Positions 31,658 through 40,114 of a stretch of 41,583 bases of DNA are shown here, piece after piece (positions within the stretch are counted from its first letter, which is position 1; each line of letters starts with the position of its first letter). The notes under the pieces are model-generated. The model was not told the origin of the DNA. It did no database searches and saw nothing but the letters and a program-made list of their open reading frames with translations. Both the position numbers and the translations under genes were made by a program. Source of the stretch: Dehalococcoidales bacterium (lineage in GTDB: Bacteria > Chloroflexota > Dehalococcoidia > Dehalococcoidales > Fen-1064); NCBI GenBank assembly GCA_016783135.1, contig JADHXC010000016.1, positions 1 to 41,583 of the forward strand, written 5' to 3'.

Positions 31658-34070
31658 AGCGTTAGCCCGATTCATAGAACGCCGTCCCTGGTGGCTTGTC
31701 GCCGCAGCCGTAGTGCTGGCTGCCGCTGCTATTCCGGGGATTACCATGCTGAAAACAGAGACCGGTTTTGACACACTGGTCTCGCCCAGCTCTTCACTGT
31801 CACAGGACAACTCCAGATACCAGGAGCAGTTTGGCGCCGAACCAATTACTGTTCTAATCGAGGGTCAACTTGACGACATATTCTCGACAGGCAACCTGGA
31901 GATTATGCGTGGCTTCGTGCAGGAGTTCTCCAATGATGACCGCTACCGTGCTGTTGCCGGCCCGCTGGATATCCTCCAGACGACCGTGGAGGAAGCAAAT
32001 AGCATACAGTTGGCACTACAGGAACAGATAATGCTCGCGCAGGAGACCGCGGCGGTGAAGGCCGGAGAGATAGCTGTCGCACAGGGACTTTCGGAGGAAC
32101 AGCAGGCAGAGGCAGTCGAACTGGCCCGGGTCGGGGTTATTCAGGAGTTCCAATCACAGATAGAAGGGATGCAGCAGATAGGAGAGCCCTCACTGGACAA
32201 CCCCCTGTTCGTGGCAGCCGTCCTCTACGGCACAGATGACACAATCAACAAAGCAATGCAGCCATTCATTCCGGACGATGGACACGTCCTGGTATTTATA
32301 ACTCCACAAGGGAACATGGAGGACCGGGAGGCCCTGCAGGCAGCCGAAGATATCGAGGCCTTCTTCGTAAAGCATCCGCTGGTGAATGCGGATGTCACGG
32401 TTATTGCAGACACGAAACTTGTGGACGCTATCAGCAGGAGCCTGGGCAGCAACTTTGCAGCCCTCTTTGGCCTATCCGTCGGCGTTATGATACTCATCCT
32501 TCTGGTCATGTTCCGTGTACGCTTGCGGCTGCTCTCCCTGCTGATGGTCGGCATTGGCACCCTGTGGACATTCGGCCTGGCGGGATACTGCTCCATACCC
32601 CTGTCAATGACCACCATGGCAGTGCTGCCAATACTCATCGGTCTCGGAATAGACTATTCGATACAATTCCACAACCGCTACCAGGAAGAAATCACCAGAA
32701 GTCACTCAATCGGCAAGGCAATTATCACCTCCATATCCCGTATGTTTCCTGCGGTAGGTATCGCCCTGCTGGCCACGATTATCGGTTTCATTACGCTCTA
32801 TATATCCAGGGTGCCTATGATACGTGATTTCGGAACGATGCTTGCGGTGGGCGTCGTTCTGTGCTACGTAGCAGGGCTGTTCCTCCTTCACAGTATCATT
32901 TATCTGCGTGACAGGAAGGTACCCATTGACCGCCTCAGTAAGGTGGCCAGACAGGCAAGCGGTCGTATCGAGAGGGTTCTATCGCAAGTAGGCAGGATGG
33001 CAGTCAACAGGACACTCCCGATATTCCTGATTGCCCTGGTCTTCGCCATTACCGGAGGTGTGGTGGACCACTGGCTCCCGATTAACACCAACTACGAGGA
33101 ACTGATGCCTCAGGACATAGAGGAGCTGGAGGTATTGCGGGAGCTACGCCAGATACTCGATATCGGTGGAGAGATTCGCTTCATGATAGAGGCAGAAGAT
33201 GTCACCAGCCCGGAGGTACTCACCTGGCTGAGCCAATACCAGGACGCAGCTCTCAGGTTGTATCCCGAACTCCTTTCCGTAGACAGCCTGGCGGTGCTTC
33301 TCAATGAAGCCACCCAGGGAGCAACACCAACCGAACAGCTCGTTGAGCAGGTACTCGGGAGCACTCCACCCCTTCTCCTGGACCGGCTGGTCTCCCCCGA
33401 CCACAGGATGGCAAGCATATCGTGCAGCATTGCATACATATCCCTGGAGGAGACCAATGACCTTCTTCAGGACATGGCAGACCTCGCTCAGCCACCGACC
33501 GGAGTACGAATTGCGCCGGTAGGGTCTCTTGCCCTCGGAGCAAGCACGGTTGATGCCGTGGTAGGGACAAGGCTTACCATGAACCTCCTCTGCCTGGGGG
33601 CCGTATTCGTGGTGCTCCTGCTGGTCTACCGGCGTCTCAGCAGTGCCGTATTCACACTTATACCGGTGGGTGCTGTGATAGCCTGGTCCTCACTGGATAT
33701 GTTCCTCATCGGCATACCGCTCAACCCACTCACCGCGATTCTGGGCGTCATCATAATCGGCATCGGCACCGAATTCATGGTGTTGCTCATCAGCCGGTAC
33801 GAAGAGGAGAAACAACAGGGACAGTTGCCGCGGGATGCCATGGTTACGGCACTCTCGAAGATAGGCCGTGCCATAGTCACCACTGCTCTGACAACTGTGG
33901 GCGGCTTCGCCGTGCTGATAGCATCGGACTTCGTCATGGTCCGCGACTTTGGTATCGCCACAGTACTGGGTGTGTTCCTCTGTCTGGTTAGTGCCATTGC
34001 CGTCATGCCCGGGTTGATTGTACGGTTTGACGAATGGAGAGCCAAGAGGTCGTTAAAGCAGACCAGGTGA
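31641..34070 (+). CDS. RND superfamily exporter, MMPL type
   Basis: An 809-aa inner-membrane transporter with the duplicated RND layout: one TM helix, a large extracytoplasmic domain (about 40-270), five helices, and the same again in the second half. The first half has ILIGLGIDYSIQFHNRYQEE and the second IIIGIGTEFMVLLISRYEEE, the conserved TM4-type segments of MMPL/SSD-type RND proteins. The first periplasmic domain contains a Gln/Glu-rich, probably coiled-coil stretch (about 115-180). No membrane-fusion or outer-membrane partner is nearby, fitting a monoderm or lipid-type exporter. ATG lies in the end of the marR gene with GGAGGAGG 10 nt upstream. The cargo is unknown, perhaps a hydrophobic toxin or lipid. 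Confidence 0.92.
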   Translation: MKRLPEALARFIERRPWWLVAAAVVLAAAAIPGITMLKTETGFDTLVSPSSSLSQDNSRYQEQFGAEPITVLIEGQLDDIFSTGNLEIMRGFVQEFSNDDRYRAVAGPLDILQTTVEEANSIQLALQEQIMLAQETAAVKAGEIAVAQGLSEEQQAEAVELARVGVIQEFQSQIEGMQQIGEPSLDNPLFVAAVLYGTDDTINKAMQPFIPDDGHVLVFITPQGNMEDREALQAAEDIEAFFVKHPLVNADVTVIADTKLVDAISRSLGSNFAALFGLSVGVMILILLVMFRVRLRLLSLLMVGIGTLWTFGLAGYCSIPLSMTTMAVLPILIGLGIDYSIQFHNRYQEEITRSHSIGKAIITSISRMFPAVGIALLATIIGFITLYISRVPMIRDFGTMLAVGVVLCYVAGLFLLHSIIYLRDRKVPIDRLSKVARQASGRIERVLSQVGRMAVNRTLPIFLIALVFAITGGVVDHWLPINTNYEELMPQDIEELEVLRELRQILDIGGEIRFMIEAEDVTSPEVLTWLSQYQDAALRLYPELLSVDSLAVLLNEATQGATPTEQLVEQVLGSTPPLLLDRLVSPDHRMASISCSIAYISLEETNDLLQDMADLAQPPTGVRIAPVGSLALGASTVDAVVGTRLTMNLLCLGAVFVVLLLVYRRLSSAVFTLIPVGAVIAWSSLDMFLIGIPLNPLTAILGVIIIGIGTEFMVLLISRYEEEKQQGQLPRDAMVTALSKIGRAIVTTALTTVGGFAVLIASDFVMVRDFGIATVLGVFLCLVSAIAVMPGLIVRFDEWRAKRSLKQTR

Positions 34071-34227
34071 CTGCCCATGAGATACATGGGCATGAGATAC
34101 ATGGTAAGGGGCAGGACACCACAGGCCAGGAAACGCTATAATGTATTCGCCGGAGACAGGTCAGTAAATCAGCAGACAATTGCCCTTCTGTATACTGAAG
34201 GGTGCGGCACGGACTGGAGGTATGCGG

Positions 34228-34713
34228 ATGCGCATCGGACTGATAACGGACACACACATCCCCATGGCAGCAAAGGAACTACCCCCTGAGGTGACTGAGG
34301 TTTTCCAGGAAGTCGACCTCATCCTGCACGCTGGTGATATCTACAATATATCCGTCCTGGATGACCTCCAGCGAATAGCCCCTGTGCTGGCGGCACTTGG
34401 AGATGACGATTCCATCGGCCTGCTGAAGGACGAGCGTGTTGAGAACAAGCATGTGCTGAATCTGGAGGGCTACACGATATGGCTCGTCCACGAAAGGCCC
34501 TTTCCGTACCGGTCTACACCGGAGCAGAGGGCACAGCTTCCCGATATTATCGTACACGGTCACAGTCATGCGGCGGAAGTAAGGCGCTATGACGGTGTCC
34601 TGGTTGTAGGTTCCGGCAGCCCCACTTTTCTGCACTACCGTCATGGCCCGGGTACGGTCGCCATACTTGAGATAGGGCTCGAAGGAGCGGAGGCTTCCAT
34701 TGTGAAGCTGTAG
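34228..34713 (+). CDS. Metallophosphoesterase, YfcE/MJ0936-like phosphodiesterase
   Basis: A 161-aa calcineurin-like phosphoesterase. Metal and catalytic motifs are D8-x-H10 (ITDTH), D37 (LHAGDIY), GDDDS where the family normally has GN(C/H)D, and HGHSHAAE. The Asn of the GNxD motif is therefore Asp here, which may lower activity. ATG 34228 gives 7-nt spacing from GGAGG; ATG 34222 is too close. It follows the RND exporter by about 160 nt and may be separate. A MITE-like element starts within its TAG stop codon. Confidence 0.88.
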   Translation: MRIGLITDTHIPMAAKELPPEVTEVFQEVDLILHAGDIYNISVLDDLQRIAPVLAALGDDDSIGLLKDERVENKHVLNLEGYTIWLVHERPFPYRSTPEQRAQLPDIIVHGHSHAAEVRRYDGVLVVGSGSPTFLHYRHGPGTVAILEIGLEGAEASIVKL

Positions 34714-34819
34714 GGTGCTGAAAAACCCTTTCTACCAACCCCATGCGGCCCAGACCACTGCCAGAGGGGGTGCCCCTCAGAAGGGACCTGCCCTCCGGAC
34801 TCCCCTTTTTCATCACCCT
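34712..34819. repeat. MITE-like inverted-repeat element, copy 2
   Basis: 108 bp with 14-bp termini: AGGGTGCTGAAAAA at 34712-34725 and its near-complement TTTTTCATCACCCT at 34806-34819 (13/14). The interior hairpin resembles that of the copy at 2071. The left end overlaps the stop codon of the phosphodiesterase gene. Confidence 0.75.
34759..34810 (+). terminator. Rho-independent terminator inside the MITE-like element
   Basis: A GC-rich imperfect hairpin (arms from CCAGAGGG to CCCTCCGG around CAGA) followed by CTCCCC and five Ts, 46 nt after the phosphodiesterase stop. It has the same design as the copy ending at 2187. Confidence 0.65.
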
Positions 34820-35103
34820 GTTAGGTTGCCATCTGCTGGCAAAACAGGGCGTTTATAAAAAACTTAATAATATCTTCGCACAATATTTACGAGCTTTATG
34901 TTCAGGTTCACAAACGATTCAAAACGATGCGTATACTTCCAGAAATCCCTATCAGATGAGCAGCTTCACCACGGGAATTGCCATGTATGTGGATATGATT
35001 AGCCCCATTCCCCTCTATTAACGGCATCGAGGTAAGAGAAGCAACAAGGAGAACGGATGCCGGATTTACGGCTCCACGAGTATCTGGTCCGAGCGACCTG
35101 TCA
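34820..35103. other. AT-rich intergenic region with a possible 16-codon ORF
   Basis: A 284-bp gap between convergent genes. Near its end AAGGAG precedes ATG 35057, which opens a 16-codon frame (MPDLRLHEYLVRATCH) ending at 35107, antisense to the last codons of carB. It may be a truncated gene start or chance. Nothing else is seen. Confidence 0.25.
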
Positions 35104-38100
35104 CTAGCTCATAGCCGAGTGATAGTCCTGCAGGGACCTCACCCCGGAGCCACCCCGACGATAAGCAGCTATTCCCTTGGCGGCGGCGGTGGCAGCGGCC
35201 AGGGTAGTAATATACGGTACCTTGTACTTTATCGCCGTCTTGCGGATATAGGAATCATCATACTGACTAAGCTTCCCGACCGGGGTATTGATAACCAAGT
35301 TAATCTCCCCGTTCATGATTCCATCAGCGATATTGGGGCGCCCTTCGTGCATTTTAAGAATCAGTTCGGACTCGATACCTTCACCGGCGAGGAACTGGCG
35401 AGTGCCTCGTGTTGCCTTGATTTTGAAACCGAGGTCAGCGAAGCTCCTGGCCACCTCAGTCACGGAGGGGCGCTCTTTCTCGGACACCGTTATCAGGACG
35501 GTACCCTCTGTCGGGAGCAGTTGCTTTGCCGCTTCCTCTGCCTTAAAGAAGGCCAGGCCGAATGAGTCCGCGATTCCCAGGACCTCGCCTGTTGACCGCA
35601 TCTCCGGACCCAGCACAGGGTCCACTTCGGGGAACATGTTGAACGGGAAAACCGCTTCTTTCACACCGAAGTGTGCTATCTTGCGCCGCTTCAGGTCCAT
35701 CTCAGCAAGTTTCCTGCCGAGTATAAGCTGAGTTGCGATGCGCGCCATGTACACGTTGCACACCTTTGAGACCAGCGGTACCGTCCGCGATGCTCGTGGG
35801 TTTGCCTCCAGCACGTAGACCACATCCCGGGCAATCGCATACTGGATGTTCATCAGCCCCAGCACGTCCAGTTCCTGCGCAATCTTCCTGGTATACTCGT
35901 AAATCGTGCCGAGGTGCTTTTCGGGTATGCTTACCGGAGGTATCACGCAGGCGGAATCGCCGGAATGTATGCCGGCAAATTCAATGTGCTCCATGATGGC
36001 GGGCACAAAGACCTGGGAGCCGTCGGCAATGGCATCAGCCTCCGCCTCGATAGCATTTTCAAGGAACTTGTCTATCAGGATGGGGCGGTCAGGGGTGACA
36101 TCCACGGCGGCGGCAAGATACTCCCTGAGCATCTCTTCATCGTGAACAACCTCCATGCCTCGTCCGCCCAGAACATAGGAAGGCCGTACCATCAGGGGAT
36201 ATCCGATTCTACCGGCAACGACCATCGCTTCCTCAAGATTGCTGGCCATGCCGGAATCCGGCATGGGGATACCGAGCTTCACCATTTTCTGCCTGAAACG
36301 GTCACGGTCCTCCGCCAGGTCGATTGTCTCCGGCGAGGTGCCCAGTATTCTAACGCCAGCCTCGGACAGTTCCCTGGCAATGTTGAGCGGGGTCTGTCCT
36401 CCAAACTGGACAATCACGCCCTCCGGCTTCTCCTTCTCGTAGATACTGAGAACGTCCTCAACGGTGAGTGGCTCAAAATAGAGCTTGTCCGACGTGTCGT
36501 AGTCCGTGGAGACAGTCTCAGGATTGCAGTTGACCATGATTGTCTCGAATCCCATGTCACGTAGCGCCAGAGCGGCATGGACACAGCAGTAGTCGAACTC
36601 TATCCCCTGGCCGATACGATTCGGGCCGCCACCGAGAATCATTACCTTCCGTCGGTCGCTGGCGACCGTCCTGTCGGGGGCATTGTAGGTGGAGAAGTAG
36701 TAGGCGGCATTTTCCACGCCACTGACGGGTACAGGTTCCCACGCCTCGACAACCCCGAGGGAAATGCGCCTGGTCCGGATTTCCTTTTCCGGTATACCGA
36801 GAAGCTGCGCCAAATAGCGGTCGGCAAACCCATCCTTCTTTGCCTTAATCAGCAGGTCATCCGGCAGTATTTTGCCCTTGTAATTGAGGATTTGCTCCTC
36901 CAGTTCCACAAGCTCTTTCATCTGCTCGATGAACCAGGGCTTGATGTATGTCCTCTCGTATAGCTCCTGAACACCGGCACCCTTACGAAGTGCCTCGTAC
37001 ATGATGAACTGTCGCTCGCTGGTAGGGTTCTTGAGCATCTCCATCAGTTCGGGCAGTTTTTTCTTATTGAAATCCCGGGCGAAGCCCAGGCCGTAACGAC
37101 CGATTTCCAGCGAGCGAATCGATTTTTGAAAGGCTTCTTTATAATTTTTACCGATGCTCATTGCCTCACCGACAGCACGCATCTGGGTACCAAGCTTATC
37201 CTCGGCACCCCTGAATTTCTCAAAAGCCCAGCGGGCAAACTTGACGACTACGTAGTCACCTGACGGGGTGTACTTCTCAAGGGTCCCGTCCCGCCAGTAG
37301 GGAATCTCGTCCATGGTGAGGCCACCGGCCAACATGGCAGAAACAAGTGCTATCGGGAAACCGGTCGCCTTGGATGCCAGTGCCGAGGAGCGTGAAGTCC
37401 GCGGGTTAATTTCTATCACTACCACGCGACCCGTCTCCGGGTCATGGGCAAACTGGATATTGGTACCACCGATTACCTTTATTGCCTCCACTATCCGGTA
37501 AGAGTACTCCTGGAGTTTCTTCTGAAGCTCCGGGTCTATCGTGAGCATTGGTGCCGTGCAGTAGGAATCCCCCGTATGGACGCCCATGGCATCTACATTC
37601 TCGATGAAACAGACCGTTATCATCTGGTTATTGGAGTCGCGGACCACTTCCAGTTCCAGCTCTTCCCAGCCCAGGACGGATTCCTCTATCAGTACCTGGC
37701 CGATGAGACTGGCAGCAATACCGCGGCTGGCCACAGTCCGTAACTCCTCCACGTTGTAGACCAGGCCCCCGCCGGTCCCGCCCATCGTGTATGCAGGGCG
37801 TATGACGACCGGATAGCCCAATTCCGCAGCAACTTCCTCGGCATCTTCGACATTATAGACAGCGGTGCTCCGCGGCACTTCGAGTCCGAGACCTTTCATT
37901 GTTTCCTTGAAAGTAATTCTGTCCTCACCACGTTCAATAGCATCAATCTCTACGCCGATTACCTTAACGCCATATTTATCAAGAACACCGGCCCGCGCCA
38001 GCTCGGCGCTGAGATTCAGGCCGGACTGCCCGCCCAGATTCGGCAGCAGGGCGTCCGGTCGTTCCTTCTCGATAATCTGAATCATACGGTCGAGGTTAAG

Positions 38101-38304
38101 TGGCTCGATATAGGTGGCATCTGCCATACCTGGGTCAGTCATGATTGTGGCCGGGTTGGAGTTCACCAGTACAATCTCGTAGCCAAGAGCCTTCAAGGCT
38201 TTGCAAGCCTGTGTACCGGAGTAGTCGAATTCGCAGGCTTGCCCAATGACAATGGGTCCGGAGCCGATAATCATCACCTTCCTGATATCATCCCGCCTAG
38301 GCAT
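35104..38304 (-). CDS. carB: Carbamoyl-phosphate synthase large subunit
   Basis: A 1066-aa full-length CarB making carbamoyl phosphate from ammonia, bicarbonate and two ATP for pyrimidine and arginine synthesis. The first ATP-grasp half begins KVMIIGSGPIVIGQACEFDYSG and has the GGTGGGLVYN loop. The second half begins KVMILGGGPNRIGQGIEFDYCC and has VLGGRGMEVVHD. A methylglyoxal-synthase-like allosteric domain forms the last ~140 residues. ATG follows GGGAGGCAGG. No carA lies within the window on either side, so the amidotransferase subunit is encoded elsewhere. An extended -10 promoter stands about 90 bp upstream. Confidence 0.97.
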   Translation of the reverse strand: MPRRDDIRKVMIIGSGPIVIGQACEFDYSGTQACKALKALGYEIVLVNSNPATIMTDPGMADATYIEPLNLDRMIQIIEKERPDALLPNLGGQSGLNLSAELARAGVLDKYGVKVIGVEIDAIERGEDRITFKETMKGLGLEVPRSTAVYNVEDAEEVAAELGYPVVIRPAYTMGGTGGGLVYNVEELRTVASRGIAASLIGQVLIEESVLGWEELELEVVRDSNNQMITVCFIENVDAMGVHTGDSYCTAPMLTIDPELQKKLQEYSYRIVEAIKVIGGTNIQFAHDPETGRVVVIEINPRTSRSSALASKATGFPIALVSAMLAGGLTMDEIPYWRDGTLEKYTPSGDYVVVKFARWAFEKFRGAEDKLGTQMRAVGEAMSIGKNYKEAFQKSIRSLEIGRYGLGFARDFNKKKLPELMEMLKNPTSERQFIMYEALRKGAGVQELYERTYIKPWFIEQMKELVELEEQILNYKGKILPDDLLIKAKKDGFADRYLAQLLGIPEKEIRTRRISLGVVEAWEPVPVSGVENAAYYFSTYNAPDRTVASDRRKVMILGGGPNRIGQGIEFDYCCVHAALALRDMGFETIMVNCNPETVSTDYDTSDKLYFEPLTVEDVLSIYEKEKPEGVIVQFGGQTPLNIARELSEAGVRILGTSPETIDLAEDRDRFRQKMVKLGIPMPDSGMASNLEEAMVVAGRIGYPLMVRPSYVLGGRGMEVVHDEEMLREYLAAAVDVTPDRPILIDKFLENAIEAEADAIADGSQVFVPAIMEHIEFAGIHSGDSACVIPPVSIPEKHLGTIYEYTRKIAQELDVLGLMNIQYAIARDVVYVLEANPRASRTVPLVSKVCNVYMARIATQLILGRKLAEMDLKRRKIAHFGVKEAVFPFNMFPEVDPVLGPEMRSTGEVLGIADSFGLAFFKAEEAAKQLLPTEGTVLITVSEKERPSVTEVARSFADLGFKIKATRGTRQFLAGEGIESELILKMHEGRPNIADGIMNGEINLVINTPVGKLSQYDDSYIRKTAIKYKVPYITTLAAATAAAKGIAAYRRGGSGVRSLQDYHSAMS

Positions 38305-38629
38305 ACAACCTGCCTCCCAAGTTCTTATTCTCCATAGTTACCCGGGTTATTCCGGATGGTCTGTTTCTGATGAATATGTACATGGCCAGAAGATATTATA
38401 GCATACCGACCTTTCAAAGAGCAATAGGCAATCAGTTACCGTATACTGTTAAGCGTCTTCGTAATACTCCTATTCGCGGGTCACGACTAACCCGGTCACC
38501 ATCTGAATCATTAACCGGAGTTTATCAAGCCGGTTCTATGGCAACTCCATCTTTCACTTCTAAGTGGTTGTACAGCATCAGCGATATTTACCGAGTAATC
38601 GTCTTTGCCGACAACTCACCTTACCCAGA
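38305..38629. other. Divergent intergenic region between carB and nitroreductase
   Basis: It holds the carB promoter at 38395-38424 and otherwise AT-richer sequence with no visible repeat, RNA or coding frame. Confidence 0.4.
38395..38424 (-). promoter_or_regulatory. Extended -10 promoter of carB
   Basis: On the minus strand TTGCTC (38424-38419), 18 nt, then TGC-TATAAT (TATAAT at 38400-38395). The TG motif makes an extended -10 that would offset the weak -35. The implied leader is about 85 nt. Confidence 0.55.
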
Positions 38630-38658
38630 TTGCTACTGACTACTCAGTCATGTATACT
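38630..38658 (+). promoter_or_regulatory. Promoter of nitroreductase gene with palindrome in spacer
   Basis: TTGCTA at 38630-38635, a 17-nt spacer and TATACT at 38653-38658. The spacer contains TGACT-ACTC-AGTCA (38637-38650), a possible operator. The leader would be about 130 nt. Confidence 0.6.
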
Positions 38659-38793
38659 GCAAATCAGCAACTATTTGGACTGTTTATCCCGGTCTGACCG
38701 CTATCAACATGCCAGACTACCTCGTGATTCACAGTATAGCAGAGGTGAAACCCGCAGTAATAAACACACGTAAGCAAGGAGGATGTGCCGGTA

Positions 38794-39396
38794 ATGGAAG
38801 TGCTTGATGTTATCAGAAAGCGAAGGAGCATAAGGGAATACAGACCAGACAGGATACCGGAGGACGTGCTGGACAGGTTGCTGGAGGCACTGCGACTGGC
38901 CCCGACGGGAGGCAACCGCCAGCCTTTCAAGTTCATCGTTGTGCAGGATAAGGAGACCAGAGGGAAAGTAGCCGCTGCCTGTCGATGGGTGCCGGGTAGA
39001 CCTGATGGCCATGGGTTCATCGCCGAAGCCCCTGTGGTGATAGTCGCCTGCGGCTCCGAGAAAGACGCGGTTACGCGCTTCTACAAGGATGGGCATCCTT
39101 CCCTCATAATGGGTGTTGCCCCAGACGCGATAGACAAGGAGCCGCATGACTATAACAACCTCATGGCGGTTGACCTTGCGATTGCCCTGGACCACCTGAC
39201 CCTGGTAGCGACTGAGGAAGGACTGGGCACGTGCTGGATTGCGGCTCTGGACGAGAGGGAGCTAAAGAACATCCTTTCCGTACCCGACGACATGAGGGTC
39301 CTGTTCGTGATGCCCATTGGCTACGCCATTTCCTGGCCGGAACCGAGACCCCGGAAGGCACTCAAAGAAATCATATGCCGGGACAGCTACAGCTAG
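38794..39396 (+). CDS. Nitroreductase family FMN oxidoreductase
   Basis: A 200-aa nitroreductase-fold protein. It starts VLDVIRKRRSIREYRPDRIP (FMN phosphate-binding Arg residues) and has LRLAPTGGNRQPFKFIVVQD, a central DLAIALDHLTLVATEEGLGTCWI, and the C-terminal MPIGYA. ATG 38794 is chosen with AAGGAGG 11 nt upstream; GTG 38785 is too close to it. Such enzymes use NAD(P)H to reduce nitro groups, quinones or other electron acceptors, or act in flavin chemistry; the substrate cannot be assigned. It is monocistronic. Confidence 0.9.
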   Translation: MEVLDVIRKRRSIREYRPDRIPEDVLDRLLEALRLAPTGGNRQPFKFIVVQDKETRGKVAAACRWVPGRPDGHGFIAEAPVVIVACGSEKDAVTRFYKDGHPSLIMGVAPDAIDKEPHDYNNLMAVDLAIALDHLTLVATEEGLGTCWIAALDERELKNILSVPDDMRVLFVMPIGYAISWPEPRPRKALKEIICRDSYS

Positions 39397-39582
39397 CGGG
39401 CAGAGCGGCACTTCATCAGGTGCTTCCTGTGTCCTCAATTCCATTTCCAGGGTGAGTCAGCAGAACTCCCCGGTCTCACACTGCCATTCCCTCCTGTACA
39501 ATGTTACTGTCTCATTCATACGGTGACATTTTCTCTGGGCACCGAATATCCGCGCGGTTTTCTACTGAACCAGTACATCTAC

Positions 39583-39611
39583 TTGACAAACCATGTTCTG
39601 TCGATTACAAT
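39583..39611 (+). promoter_or_regulatory. Orphan sigma70-like promoter
   Basis: TTGACA at 39583-39588, a 17-nt spacer and TACAAT at 39606-39611 (5/6). No gene follows for over 700 bp. It may drive a small RNA or a long leader. Confidence 0.5.
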
Positions 39612-39617
39612 GAACGC

Positions 39618-39800
39618 CTCTGCACGTAAGCAGAACTATATAGTTCTTGTGCTTAGGTGTAAATGTACTTTACCATACCGTTCAGTAATTGGTTGCCTGG
39701 AGGAATACACTGGGGTCCTGCTGGGGAAAACCAGAGTGCTGGGGATGTTTGGGATGACCATCCACCGGCTTAATTAAGCGCTGCTACTCCCTCCCGTGAC
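39618..39800 (+). ncRNA. Possible small RNA downstream of orphan promoter
   Basis: Starting at the expected start site, TAAGCA can pair with TGCTTA around the perfect palindrome AGAACTATATAGTTCT, forming a bulged stem-loop. Further short stems follow (CTGG with CCAG; GGATG with CATCC) and a 12-bp palindrome lies at 39768-39779. No T-run terminator is seen, so the 3' end is a guess. It matches no RNA family I know. Confidence 0.2.
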
Positions 39801-40038
39801 CGGAGCTCTGGGGGTAATCGGGCATAACCAGACTTTATCAGGTTTAGGCTGATATAGTCGGGTTTAGCAGCAGGGCCCCTAACCGAAAAGAGATACAGAC
39901 AACCTCGGCCCATGCCAGCCTTTTGGGTCACAGCCATGATACTGCTTTTTCAAGGCGAGGGTAGTCCACCCATAACAACCCCCACTGGAACGATGACAGC
40001 GCGTTAACAGGAGGAATAACAACCATCTATTGTTGCTA

Positions 40039-40067
40039 TTGACATCAGGCATCCTGATGCGTATAAT
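40039..40067 (+). promoter_or_regulatory. Perfect consensus promoter with operator in the spacer
   Basis: TTGACA (40039-40044), exactly 17 nt, and TATAAT (40062-40067): 12/12 to the sigma70 consensus. The spacer carries a perfect palindrome, CATCAGG-CAT-CCTGATG (40043-40059), overlapping the end of the -35 box. Transcription should start near 40074, leaving a ~265-nt leader before the solute-binding protein gene. Such a strong promoter with a palindrome in the spacer suggests tight repression. Confidence 0.8.
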
Positions 40068-40114
40068 CTATGACCAAGGACTGTACCTGAACGTCAAGGT
40101 AGTCTATTAAGAGG

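Larger units (their letters stand above)
39397..40037. other. Long non-coding region after the nitroreductase gene
   Basis: About 640 bp with no supported gene. It contains an isolated promoter-like pair at 39583-39611 followed by palindromes (39636-39651, AGAACTATATAGTTCT; and 39768-39779, GCTTAATTAAGC). A frame at 39523-39777 has no ribosome site and overlaps these signals. Confidence 0.45.

Noticed and set aside
34547-34816. 89-codon minus-strand ORF
   Set aside because: Covers the MITE-like element and the end of the phosphodiesterase gene; explained by the repeat.
39523-39777. 84-codon ORF in the gene-free region
   Set aside because: No Shine-Dalgarno, no recognisable family, and it overlaps the orphan promoter.
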